A DNA stretch of 64,000 bases from Pseudomonas yamanorum (lineage in GTDB: Bacteria > Pseudomonadota > Gammaproteobacteria > Pseudomonadales > Pseudomonadaceae). The notes below the pieces were generated by a model. That model was not told the DNA's origin, did not search any database, and saw only the letters and a program-made list of their open reading frames with translations. The stretch spans positions 558,001-622,000 of the forward strand of contig NZ_LT629793.1 of NCBI RefSeq assembly GCF_900105735.1. The letters are read 5' to 3'. Positions 42,192-50,054 of this stretch are shown here, in pieces. Both the position numbers and the translations under genes were made by a program. Position 1 is the stretch's first letter, and each line of letters begins with the position of its first letter.

Positions 42192-43072
42192 GCCGGCTCC
42201 TCGACAAATTCCACATGCCCACCCAGCCAGCAACCTTGCACCTGCCCCGCTTCATCCCGGCGAAACCGCAGGGAGATTTGCGAAGGTCGGCCCATGGCCC
42301 GGCCCTGGCGGATGTGCACCGGGCGATCATCTGCCGTCACCAGGCCATTCTCCAACAAGCCAAACGCCAACGCGGCAGCGGCGATGCCGGTGGCGGCGTC
42401 TTCCGGGTAACCCGAGGACTTGGGAAACTGCCGCGCATCAAACTGTCGGCCTTCCAGATCCGATGGCGCATAGGGGTACAAACCGGTGGAGCCGATTCGC
42501 TCGCACAGTTGCTGCATCCGCCGGTAATCCGGTTTCAGGCTGTCCAGTACCGCCACGCTTTTCAGCGCGATGAGGGTTTTCACCCGGCTGGTGCACGCGT
42601 TCTGGATCGGCAGCGGCGCCAGTTCGTTGGAGGTGATGCCGAGCACCGACAGTATCTCGGCCTCGACTTCGGCATCGTTCAACGCCTCGACCTGGCCTTT
42701 GGGCTGGCTGATTTCCACCTGGATATCCGACGTGCCGGCGGCGGTCACTTGCGCTTCAACCCGGCCGCTCAAGGTCCACAAAGCCAGGCGATCCTTGTGC
42801 AGCATGCCCAGCCGATCCAGCAACCAAACTGCGCCTACGGTGGCGTGCCCGCACATTTCCATCTCGTGGTTGGGCACCCAGAACCGCAAGGCAAAATCGA
42901 ACTCACTGCCAACCGGCGCGGCGAACACAAAGCCACATTCATGGCCGTAGTCGCGGGCCACTTGCTGCATGTCGGCATCGCTCATGCCATCGGCCACGGC
43001 CACGGTGGGTGCCGGGTTGCCGCCACGCGCGGTGGCGGGGAAAACATTGACCAGATGAACCTCGGGCGTCAT
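42188..43072 (-). CDS. PhzF family isomerase-like protein
   Basis: 294-aa PhzF/diaminopimelate-epimerase-fold enzyme. N-terminal VHLVNVFPATARGGNPAPTV with the glycine-asparagine loop, RDYGHECGFVFA where the catalytic Glu (E45) sits, and NHEMEMCGHATVGAVWLLDRLG, the conserved G-H-x-T block. The C-lobe has SGYPEDAATGIAAAALAFGLL. Family members catalyse isomerisations on small cyclic or carboxylic substrates. ATG 43072 has GAGAGG ahead and overlaps the binding-protein stop (ATGA). Fourth of five genes in a minus-strand operon with an ABC importer, so its substrate is probably what that importer brings in. Confidence 0.9.
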   Translation of the reverse strand: MTPEVHLVNVFPATARGGNPAPTVAVADGMSDADMQQVARDYGHECGFVFAAPVGSEFDFALRFWVPNHEMEMCGHATVGAVWLLDRLGMLHKDRLALWTLSGRVEAQVTAAGTSDIQVEISQPKGQVEALNDAEVEAEILSVLGITSNELAPLPIQNACTSRVKTLIALKSVAVLDSLKPDYRRMQQLCERIGSTGLYPYAPSDLEGRQFDARQFPKSSGYPEDAATGIAAAALAFGLLENGLVTADDRPVHIRQGRAMGRPSQISLRFRRDEAGQVQGCWLGGHVEFVEEPA

Positions 43073-44109
43073 TTCGCCTCTCCCTGAAGGGTGGAAACAG
43101 TCGGCGCCACGGCGTCGACGATGGAGTTGGTGTAGACCTGCTGCGGGTCGAGTTCGACCGGGTCGCTCTCCACAGCGTTCATGAAGCGGATGTTCTTCTC
43201 CACGCCGTCCTTCTCGATCCGTGGGGTGGCCGGGTAGGACGGCAGTGAGGCGGCCCAGGCGGCGTTGAAGATGGCGGCGTCGGTGTTGGCGAAATACGGG
43301 CGCACCGATTCGCGGGCCTTGTCCGGGTCGCTGGCGATCAGGTGCTCGGCACGCCACAGGGCGCGGACCATTTTTTCGGCGGTGACCTTGTTGTTGGCCA
43401 GCCAGTCTTCACGGGCAATCATCGCAGTGAAGAGGAAGCCGTCCAGGGGTTTGTATTCGCCCTTGGCCAGGTCCATCAACACAAAGCCGCCCTGCTTCTC
43501 GGCGGTGGTGATGGTGGGTGGCGACAGCGAGAAGCCGTTGATGCTGCCCTGGGAAAACGCCGCGAGCATGTTCGGCGCGCCGCCGATGGGCATGATAGTG
43601 AAGTCTTTGTCCGGGTTGAGCCCCGCGTCCTTGGCCAGGTAGCGCACCAGCATGTCAGTGGTGCTGCCGGGGCCGGTGACGCCGATCTTCAAACCTTTAA
43701 GGGCCTGAGCGCGGGCGGCCAGGGACGAGGTGGCCGACACGCCGGCCTTTTGCGCCGAGGCACCGTCAATCACCACGGTGCTGCCGAACTGGGTTTGCAC
43801 GGCGGCGAATGCCTGGACATTTTGGCCTTTGGTGCGGGCGCGCACCGCGACGGCGGGCAGGCCGACGTACGCATCCGCATCTCGCCCCAGCACCGCGGTG
43901 AGTGCTGCCGAGCCGCCTTTCTGGAATACGATGACGTCCACATTCAGGCCTTCATCGGCGAAGTAGCCTTGCTTCTGCGCGACGTAGATCGGCACATAGA
44001 GGAAGCCTTCGCTGGGGAACGCCAGGGTGACTTTGGTCAGGTCCCGGGCCTGCGCGGCGGGCAGGCATGAAGCGAGTAAAACGCTGGCGATGAACAGTGT
44101 TTTGAACAT
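43069..44109 (-). CDS. ABC transporter substrate-binding protein, NitT/TauT type
   Basis: 346-aa periplasmic binding protein with a signal peptide (MFKTLFIASVLLASCLPAAQA). The mature domain is of the NMT1/THI5-like family: KVTLAFPSEGFLYVPIYVAQKQGYFADEGLNVDVI, then TAVLGRDADAYVG, LKGLKIGVTGPGSTTDMLVRYLAKDAGL and MPIGGAPNMLAAFSQGSINGF. This family carries sulfonates, nitrate, and pyrimidine or other aromatic heterocycles. ATG 44109 is preceded by GGAGCTTGATC. Third gene after the ATPase and permease, from which it is 24 bases away. Confidence 0.9.
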   Translation of the reverse strand: MFKTLFIASVLLASCLPAAQARDLTKVTLAFPSEGFLYVPIYVAQKQGYFADEGLNVDVIVFQKGGSAALTAVLGRDADAYVGLPAVAVRARTKGQNVQAFAAVQTQFGSTVVIDGASAQKAGVSATSSLAARAQALKGLKIGVTGPGSTTDMLVRYLAKDAGLNPDKDFTIMPIGGAPNMLAAFSQGSINGFSLSPPTITTAEKQGGFVLMDLAKGEYKPLDGFLFTAMIAREDWLANNKVTAEKMVRALWRAEHLIASDPDKARESVRPYFANTDAAIFNAAWAASLPSYPATPRIEKDGVEKNIRFMNAVESDPVELDPQQVYTNSIVDAVAPTVSTLQGEAK

Positions 44110-44133
44110 GATCAAGCTCCACAAGAATTGGGA

Positions 44134-44898
44134 TTAAACCGCAACTTCACGTTCCGCTTCGTTGGCCTTCCAAGGCATCAACTTGCGCTCGGCCAGCTTC
44201 ACCGCTGTGTTCAGAATCAGCGCCAGGATGATGATCCCCACCAGCGCGGCAAATACGCCGGCGGTGTCGAACTGCGAGGCCGCATCCGAAAGCAGGTAAC
44301 CCAGGCCACGGTTGGCGGCGATGATCTCGCCCACCAGCGCGCCGATCAGCGCATAGGGCACCGACAGGCGCAGGCCGGTGAATACCCAGGTGAAAGCGGA
44401 CGGGATGACCACCATGGTCAACAGGTCGCGCTCCTTTGCGCCCATCAGCCGCAGGATGGTCAGTTGCTCGCGGGACACGTTGCGCACGCCGCTGTAGGTA
44501 TTGAGGAACACCAGGAAGAACACCACCGCCGCCGTCAGGATGACTTTCATCGGCAAACCGATACCGAACCAGAGAATGAACAGCGGTGCCAATGCGACTT
44601 TTGGCAGGCTGTAGAACGCGGTCAGGAACGGGTCGAGGATATCCGCCAGTAGCTTGGCGCGGCCCAGTACCAAGCCCGCGATCAAGCCTGCGAGGGAACC
44701 GAAGAAGAACCCCAGCACGGCTTCCAGGGTGGTGATGCCGGCGTGGTAGAAGAACACCCCGTTCATGAGGATCTTCCACAAACTCTGCGCCACCGCCGAG
44801 GGGCGGCTAATGAAGAATTCGACGCCGAACCAGCGGGATACACATTCCCAGAACAGCAGCAGGAAGACCAGGAACAACAAGCGATAGATCTGGATCAT
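44134..44898 (-). CDS. ABC transporter permease, NitT/TauT type
   Basis: 254-aa inner-membrane permease with about six helices: YRLLFLVFLLLFWECVS, ITTLEAVLGFFFGSLAGLIAG, VALAPLFILWFGIGLPMKVI, AVVFFLVFLNTYSGV, VFAALVGIIILALIL. The EAA loop of binding-protein-dependent permeases is seen as LTILRLMGAKERDLLTMVVIPSAFTWVFTGLRLSVPYALIGALVGE (G about residue 160). ATG 44898 overlaps the ATPase stop by ATGA. Works with the ATPase upstream and the binding protein downstream. Confidence 0.9.
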   Translation of the reverse strand: MIQIYRLLFLVFLLLFWECVSRWFGVEFFISRPSAVAQSLWKILMNGVFFYHAGITTLEAVLGFFFGSLAGLIAGLVLGRAKLLADILDPFLTAFYSLPKVALAPLFILWFGIGLPMKVILTAAVVFFLVFLNTYSGVRNVSREQLTILRLMGAKERDLLTMVVIPSAFTWVFTGLRLSVPYALIGALVGEIIAANRGLGYLLSDAASQFDTAGVFAALVGIIILALILNTAVKLAERKLMPWKANEAEREVAV

Positions 44899-45713
44899 AC
44901 GACCTCCAGCGAGTGAGCCAATGAAGCGGGATCAGCAGCACCGGCCATGTCGGGCGCGAGGCGTTTCCAGAGCGCAGCGCAGAGTTCGACGTAGCGCGGA
45001 TCGGAGCGCAATTGCACGAGGTTGCGTTCGCCGCTCAGGGGAATGTCGAGCACATGGTCGATGGTGCCTGGGCGACCGGCGAACACCACGCAGCGGTCCG
45101 CCAGCGCGATGGCTTCGTCGACGTCGTGGGTGACAAACAGCACGGTCTTGTTGAGCTGGCGGCACAGCCGCAAGAGTTCGGTTTGCAGGGTCAGGCGCAT
45201 CTGCGCATCAAGGGCGCCGAAGGGTTCGTCCATCAACAGGGTTTCCGGGTCGCTGGCCATCAAGCGCGCCATAGCCGCGCGTTTGCGCATACCGCCGGAA
45301 AGCTGATTGGGATAGCTTTCGCCAAAACCGGTGAGGCCTACCAACGCCATCAGTTCCTCGACACGGGCATCGATCCGGGCCTTGGGCATACGGCGGATTT
45401 GCAGCGGCACGGCGATGTTACCCGCCACGGTGCGCCACGGTAACAAGTGGTCGGCCTGTGTCATGTAACCGACCCGAGTGTTGACGCCTTTAACCTCGGC
45501 ACCGTCGTAATGCACCTGGCCTTCGGTAGGGCCGAACAGCCCGGCGGTCATGTTGAGCAAGGTGGACTTGCCGCAACCCGAAGGGCCCACCAGCGTGATG
45601 ATTTCGCCCCGCTGGACCTCAAGCGTTACGTTGCGCACGGCCACAAACTGGCGGCCCTCGACTTTGAAGCTTTTTTGCACCCCTGCGAAGCTGATAAAGG
45701 GTTTTGCACTCAC
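44895..45713 (-). CDS. ABC transporter ATP-binding protein, NitT/TauT type
   Basis: 272-aa ATPase with Walker A GPSGCGKSTLLN (about 43-54), Q-loop YMTQADHLLPW, signature NQLSGGMRKRAAMARLMA, Walker B LLMDEPFGALDAQ and switch VTHDVDEAIAL. This is the NrtD/SsuB/TauB group. ATG 45713 begins the five-gene operon (ATPase, permease, binding protein, PhzF, RidA). The AraC-type gene just upstream reads in the same direction and probably controls it. Confidence 0.92.
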   Translation of the reverse strand: MSAKPFISFAGVQKSFKVEGRQFVAVRNVTLEVQRGEIITLVGPSGCGKSTLLNMTAGLFGPTEGQVHYDGAEVKGVNTRVGYMTQADHLLPWRTVAGNIAVPLQIRRMPKARIDARVEELMALVGLTGFGESYPNQLSGGMRKRAAMARLMASDPETLLMDEPFGALDAQMRLTLQTELLRLCRQLNKTVLFVTHDVDEAIALADRCVVFAGRPGTIDHVLDIPLSGERNLVQLRSDPRYVELCAALWKRLAPDMAGAADPASLAHSLEVV

Positions 45714-45848
45714 CGCCCCTCCTCGTCCGGTAGGCCGGACTTGTTTGTTGTTGACGGGGTGAGGATGAACGGATGACAGATTTGCGGCGCACGGGATCGG
45801 GCCGGATCATGCGCGGGATTGGGACATCAAAAAAAGGTTGAAGCGGTA

Positions 45849-46652
45849 TCAGCCGCGGCGCCACTCATCCGGCGACACACCCAGCACCCGACGAAACACA
45901 TGGGCCAGGTGTGAAGGTGATTCATAGCCGACGTTATTGGCGATCTCCAGCACCGACATGCGCGTGTGCCGCAACAAGGTCTGCGCCCGTTCCAGGCGCA
46001 GGCGCTGGACATAAACCAGCACCGTCTCGCCGGTGTGCAACGCGAACAGCCGGGTCAGGTGACGGCGGGACATGTGAAACGTCTCGGCGATCTCATCCAG
46101 CCCCGGCGCACGTTCGAGATTGCCCTCCACGTAAGCCTTCACGTCGCGCACCAGCATGGCCCCATGGCGCTCGGTGGATGAGCGTTGCAGGCTCGGCTGG
46201 CTGAGGGAAATCGCCAGGCATTCGAGCAGCAGCAAATGATCGGCCTGGGCTACCTGGCGGCGGCGGTCGATGTACAGGTCGGGTTGGCTGAAGGCTTTTT
46301 TTGCGAGTAGCAGATGGTGCAACGGCGCGGAGGTTTGCCAGATGCCCAGGGTGGGCACGCGCAGCAAGCGGTTGGCGTCACCGGAGAGATCCCGCAAGGC
46401 GTAGTGCATGTAGTCGGGGTCGACGTAGAACGCCACGTGGCCCTGGCTGGCGGTGAGTGACGAAGAGGAATGGCTGGATTGCGGCGGCACCAGTACGAAC
46501 TGGCGGTCGATCACCGAGGTGGCGCGCCCACTTTCTTCATCCTTGAAACGCAACAGACCGTGCTCGGGCACCATCAGCATGAACTCATCATGGGCGTGGG
46601 CCCCGGTTTCATAGGCGCCGTTGGAGTTGAAGACGCTGTAGATGTCGCGCAT
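45849..46652 (-). CDS. AraC family transcriptional regulator
   Basis: 267-aa regulator with an N-terminal cupin-like effector domain (HAHDEFMLMVPEHGLLRFKDEE, VIDRQFVLVPPQSSH) and a C-terminal double HTH at about 165-262 (LDEIAETFHMSRRHLTRLFALHTGETVLVYVQRLRLERAQTLL; SVLEIANNVGYESPSHLAHVFRRVLGVSPDEWR). The last helix matches the AraC consensus well. It lies 136 bases upstream of the ABC-PhzF-RidA operon on the same strand and is the obvious candidate activator. ATG 46652. The signal is presumably the transported compound. Confidence 0.9.
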   Translation of the reverse strand: MRDIYSVFNSNGAYETGAHAHDEFMLMVPEHGLLRFKDEESGRATSVIDRQFVLVPPQSSHSSSSLTASQGHVAFYVDPDYMHYALRDLSGDANRLLRVPTLGIWQTSAPLHHLLLAKKAFSQPDLYIDRRRQVAQADHLLLLECLAISLSQPSLQRSSTERHGAMLVRDVKAYVEGNLERAPGLDEIAETFHMSRRHLTRLFALHTGETVLVYVQRLRLERAQTLLRHTRMSVLEIANNVGYESPSHLAHVFRRVLGVSPDEWRRG

Positions 46653-46738
46653 CGCCAGGCACTGCCAGTGGGTGTTGGAGTGCTGACACTAGCATGTTTG
46701 GTGCCAAGGGAAAGCGGCATCCCTGCCGCTAAAAAGGG

Positions 46739-47707
46739 TTATGCCAAAGGCACACGACGGGTGGAAATCGCCAGGCGACCTACACCAAAGCTCAACGCCG
46801 CACCCAGCAGCAACATCAACAAGGTGCTCCACGCTGCGCGGGACAGTTGCTTGGCCGCCACTTCACCGGCTTCGCGGGCTTTCTGCTCAGCCTGTTGCTT
46901 CAGCTCGTCAACCTTCTGCACGGCCTGCTGGTAGGCCTGGGCATAGTTGTCGACGATCTGGGTCGCTTCAGCCTGGCTCTTGCCGGTACGGGCGGCGACG
47001 ATGTTAACCAACGCCTGCTTGTCTGCTGCATTCAACGCGGGCTCACCGGAAGCCTTGACCCGCTCGAACCACTGCTTCAATTCATCACCGGCCTGGGCTG
47101 GGTTGGTCGCCGCATCGTTGGCCGATTGCTTGCCATCCGCAGCTGCCTGATCGGCTTTTTGCTCGACGTTGGCAGGGTCCAGTTCAGGCTTGCCGCTCTG
47201 CTTGAGCAATGTGTCGAGTTGGCCTTGCAGGCTGTTCCAATCCAGCTTGATGCCCTGCTCATTCAGTTGCTGCTTGACGCTGTCGCTGATGCCCGGCGCC
47301 ACGGCGGCGATACCGCTACCGGCCGCCGACAACCCTTTACCGACGACGTTACCCGCGGCACCGACAACGCTGGTGGCCAGCGCGGCGAGCAGCCAGGTGG
47401 TCAGCAAAGTGGTGATGGTCCAGCTCAGCACGCCATGCAGGCCGCCGCGATCCGGTGCGGTACGCCCGGCCACGAATGCACCGGCACCGATGGCCAACAG
47501 CGTCGAGACAAACAACCAGATCCCGGCACCTGTACCAAAACCGCTCAGCGGGTTACCGGCTGCCATCGGGTTGACTGCACTGGCACCAATCGCGGTACCG
47601 AGTACGCTCAACACCAGGTAGGTCACCAGGGCAATTGCACTACCGGCCAATACCGAGCCCCAGGAGACGCGAAACAGCGAACGGTTGGTTTCATAGACAG
47701 TGGTCAT
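46739..47707 (-). CDS. Hypothetical membrane protein with helical C-terminal domain
   Basis: 322-aa protein, not a named family to me. Three N-terminal membrane segments (SVLAGSAIALVTYLVLSVLGTAIG, WLFVSTLLAIGAGAFVAG, WTITTLLTTWLLAALATSVVGAA), then a ~150-residue periplasmic or cytoplasmic helical domain with Ala/Gln/Lys repeats (VEQKADQAAADGKQSAND; YAQAYQQAVQKVDELKQQAEQKA), and a final segment (AAWSTLLMLLLGAALSFGVGRLA). ATG 47707 follows AAAGGAT. Its promoter region carries the 21-bp palindrome shared with the divergent PAS-LuxR gene and with csbD, so it is probably a member of that envelope-stress-like regulon. Confidence 0.7.
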   Translation of the reverse strand: MTTVYETNRSLFRVSWGSVLAGSAIALVTYLVLSVLGTAIGASAVNPMAAGNPLSGFGTGAGIWLFVSTLLAIGAGAFVAGRTAPDRGGLHGVLSWTITTLLTTWLLAALATSVVGAAGNVVGKGLSAAGSGIAAVAPGISDSVKQQLNEQGIKLDWNSLQGQLDTLLKQSGKPELDPANVEQKADQAAADGKQSANDAATNPAQAGDELKQWFERVKASGEPALNAADKQALVNIVAARTGKSQAEATQIVDNYAQAYQQAVQKVDELKQQAEQKAREAGEVAAKQLSRAAWSTLLMLLLGAALSFGVGRLAISTRRVPLA

Positions 47708-47776
47708 GTTAAATCCTTTGAACAGTGGGTAGGTGACCAGTTTGGCGAGGCACCTACCCTGCGGTCTCGGCACAAT

Positions 47777-47797
47777 TGCACTAGGCGCACTGGTGCA
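47777..47797. promoter_or_regulatory. 21-bp palindromic operator, copy 1
   Basis: TGCACTAG-N5-CTGGTGCA, half-sites eight bases each, in the divergent region 70 bases from the membrane protein start and 86 bases from the regulator start. A second copy at 49388-49408 shares 14 of 16 half-site positions symmetrically and the same N5 spacing. Likely binding site of the PAS-LuxR regulator. Confidence 0.6.
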
Positions 47798-47882
47798 TTC
47801 GCACCCCGCGCCGGGCACTTTCTCTGCACTATCCTGAGCCTCAGGTGTCGTACTTCCCATGCGACTTACCCCAGGAGAAACC

Positions 47883-49379
47883 ATGAGCCAGGCCGTCCTC
47901 GCCAAAGAAACCAACCGCCGCCAACTGCAGCAGATCATCTCCGGCTTGTCCGATGGGGTGATCCTCGCCGAGGCCGACCAGACCATCCTCTGGGCGAATG
48001 AAGCCGCGCTGCTGATGCATGGCGTGGATAAAGTCGAAGACCTGGGTGCCAACACCAAGGAATACGCCGCGCGCTTTGCCTTGCGGTATCGCAACAACCA
48101 CCCGCTGGTGCTGGAGAATTACCCCCTGAGCCGGGTGGCAGACGGTGAAGAGTTCAGCGATGTGGTGGTGGAAGTCACCCCCACCGGCGACGAGGAAAAA
48201 GTCTGGGTGCATCGCCTGCGCAGCCTGGTGCTCGACGACGCGTCGGGCGAACCGGAGTTGCTGGTGTTGATCCTGAGCGACGCCACCGAATGGGCCAGCG
48301 CCGAACAGCGCTTCGAAAAAACCTTCAATGCCAACCCGGCACCGGCGGTGATTTGCCGCTTGAGCGACCTGCGCTATATCAAGGTCAACCAGGGCTTTCT
48401 GGAGATGACCGGCTATAACCGCGACCAGGTGATCGGCCACTCGGTGTATGAGCTGGACGTGCTGGAACAGGCCGAAAACAAGGACCTCGCTGTCAAGCGC
48501 CTGGGCGAAGGCGCGACCATTCCGCAGATGCAAGCCGAACTGAAACTGCCCGAAGGCGGCAGCAAACTGGTGATCGTGGCCGGCCAACCGCTGGACATGA
48601 ATGAGGAAGACTGCATGCTGTTTTCCTTCACTGACCTGGAGCCCCGCCGTAAAGCCGAAACCGCCCTGCGCCAGAGCGAGGAACGTTTCGCCAAGTCGTT
48701 CCGCCTGACGCCGGTGCCGACCCTGGTGTGCAACGCCGCCAACCGCCAGGTGGTGGATATCAACGAAGCCTTTATGACCATCACCGGCTATACCAGTGAA
48801 GAACTGATCGGCAAATCCATCGAAGACATCGACTTTATCGACAGCCCCCAGGCCTGCACGCAACTGTTCACCACCCTGGAAAAAGCCGGCAACCTCGACG
48901 GCCTCGACCTGAAGATTCGCAAGAAAGGCAATGAGCTGATCGACTGCGTGCTGTCTGCCGACACCGTCAGCATCCAGGACGTGCCCTGCTATTTGCTGGT
49001 GCTGATGAACATCACCGAACGCAAGCGCTCCGAGCTGGAACTGGTGGCCGCTATCGAGGAAGTGATGCAGGACGCCTCATGGTTCAGCCAGACGCTGATT
49101 GAAAAGCTGGCCAACGCCAAGAGCGTCAACAGCCCCAATGTACCGAACATTTCCTTTACCGACCTGACCGCCCGAGAGCGCGATGTACTGGGCTTGATTT
49201 GCGAAGGCCTGGCCGACAAGGAAATCGCCTCGCGCCTGAAACTGGCGCCCAACACCGTGCGTAACCATGTGGCCACGGTGTACTCCAAACTGGGGGTACA
49301 TAGCCGTAGTGCAGCCATCGTCTGGGCCCGTGAGCGCGGGCTGTTTGCCGGTGAATTGCGGGTTAAAAAGCCGAAATAG
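47883..49379 (+). CDS. Triple-PAS LuxR-type transcriptional regulator
   Basis: 498-aa cytosolic regulator. Three PAS units: about 15-130 (LQQIISGLSDGVILAEADQTILWANEAA), 140-260 (FEKTFNANPAPAVICRLSDLRYIKVNQGFLEMTGYNRDQVIG) and 265-385 (FRLTPVPTLVCNAANRQVVDINEAFMTITGYTSEELIG). A LuxR HTH fills about 425-490 (LTARERDVLGLICEGLADKEIASRL, NTVRNHVATVYSKLGVHSR). No kinase or receiver, so it is a one-component sensor, possibly of redox state or a small ligand. ATG 47883 has AGGAG seven bases ahead. A 21-bp palindrome stands both upstream (divergent with a membrane protein) and nine bases after its stop, ahead of csbD. Confidence 0.88.
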   Translation: MSQAVLAKETNRRQLQQIISGLSDGVILAEADQTILWANEAALLMHGVDKVEDLGANTKEYAARFALRYRNNHPLVLENYPLSRVADGEEFSDVVVEVTPTGDEEKVWVHRLRSLVLDDASGEPELLVLILSDATEWASAEQRFEKTFNANPAPAVICRLSDLRYIKVNQGFLEMTGYNRDQVIGHSVYELDVLEQAENKDLAVKRLGEGATIPQMQAELKLPEGGSKLVIVAGQPLDMNEEDCMLFSFTDLEPRRKAETALRQSEERFAKSFRLTPVPTLVCNAANRQVVDINEAFMTITGYTSEELIGKSIEDIDFIDSPQACTQLFTTLEKAGNLDGLDLKIRKKGNELIDCVLSADTVSIQDVPCYLLVLMNITERKRSELELVAAIEEVMQDASWFSQTLIEKLANAKSVNSPNVPNISFTDLTARERDVLGLICEGLADKEIASRLKLAPNTVRNHVATVYSKLGVHSRSAAIVWARERGLFAGELRVKKPK

Positions 49380-49387
49380 AGTGCAAA

Positions 49388-49408
49388 TGCACTAGTGCGA
49401 CCGGTGCA
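49388..49408. promoter_or_regulatory. 21-bp palindromic operator, copy 2
   Basis: TGCACTAG-N5-CCGGTGCA, nine bases after the regulator stop and 103 bases before the csbD start. Same architecture as copy 1 (47777-47797). A lone half-like TGCACTGC follows near 49431. Confidence 0.6.
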
Positions 49409-49511
49409 AATTCGCCTTATTGCGCGGGGATGCACTGCTTAACCTTGAAGAGTGGGCACAGGGCTTTGGGTCCTGTGCTGTCGAGATGTCATGCCCTTTA
49501 AGGAATCCATC

Positions 49512-49763
49512 ATGAAAAGCGAACAAGTCAAAGGCGCCGTCGAGAAAGTGGCCGGCAAGGCTCAAGGTTTTCTGGGTGATCTGACCGGTGACGAACGTCT
49601 CCAGGCCGAAGGTGTGGCCCGCCAGGCTGCTGGCCAATTGCAGCAAACCTACGGTGATGCGCTGGACACCGTTGGCGACTTTGCCAAGCAAAAACCCTTG
49701 GCTACAGTGGCGATTGTCGCCGGTGTCGGCCTGCTGCTGGGCCTGTTGCTGCGTCGTCGCTGA
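49512..49763 (+). CDS. CsbD family stress protein with C-terminal TM segment
   Basis: 83-aa protein combining a CsbD-like N-terminus (KSEQVKGAVEKVAGKAQGFLGDLTGDERLQAEG) with a glycine-rich C-terminal membrane segment ending in Arg (TVAIVAGVGLLLGLLLRRR), as in ElaB/YqjD-type inner-membrane stress proteins. Usually induced in stationary phase or osmotic stress. ATG 49512 has AAGGAATCCATC ahead. The 21-bp palindrome 103 bases upstream suggests control by the preceding PAS-LuxR regulator. Followed 11 bases later by a DUF1652 gene, forming an operon. Confidence 0.85.
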   Translation: MKSEQVKGAVEKVAGKAQGFLGDLTGDERLQAEGVARQAAGQLQQTYGDALDTVGDFAKQKPLATVAIVAGVGLLLGLLLRRR

Positions 49764-49774
49764 GGAGAGCCCTA

Positions 49775-50044
49775 ATGTTTACGCTCTCCCAACTGCGCAA
49801 CTGCATCGAAGAGGCCCTGTCGCCCCTGACCTGCGAGTTCACCCTGTGCCGTGACGCCTCGTTGACCCTCAAAGTCTTCGATGCCGAAAGCGGCCGGGTG
49901 GACCTGGTGGTCACCGGGATCAGCGTCAACAAGCTGCAGACCCCGCAGGAAGTGGAAAAGATGGTCGACGAGTTGCGTTACGAATTGCAGAGCAACACCG
50001 TCGGCAAACTCAGGCTGGATGACCTGCCGCTACGCCCACTGTAG
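49775..50044 (+). CDS. DUF1652 family protein
   Basis: 89-aa soluble protein of the Pseudomonas DUF1652 family: FTLSQLRNCIEEALSPLTCEFTL, then DASLTLKVFD, VTGISVNKLQTPQEVEKMVDELRYEL. No function known to me. GAGGAGAGCCCTA precedes ATG 49775. Cotranscribed with csbD; convergent with the MFS gene whose stop is 11 bases away. Confidence 0.8.
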   Translation: MFTLSQLRNCIEEALSPLTCEFTLCRDASLTLKVFDAESGRVDLVVTGISVNKLQTPQEVEKMVDELRYELQSNTVGKLRLDDLPLRPL

Positions 50045-50054
50045 GACCTCGCGC

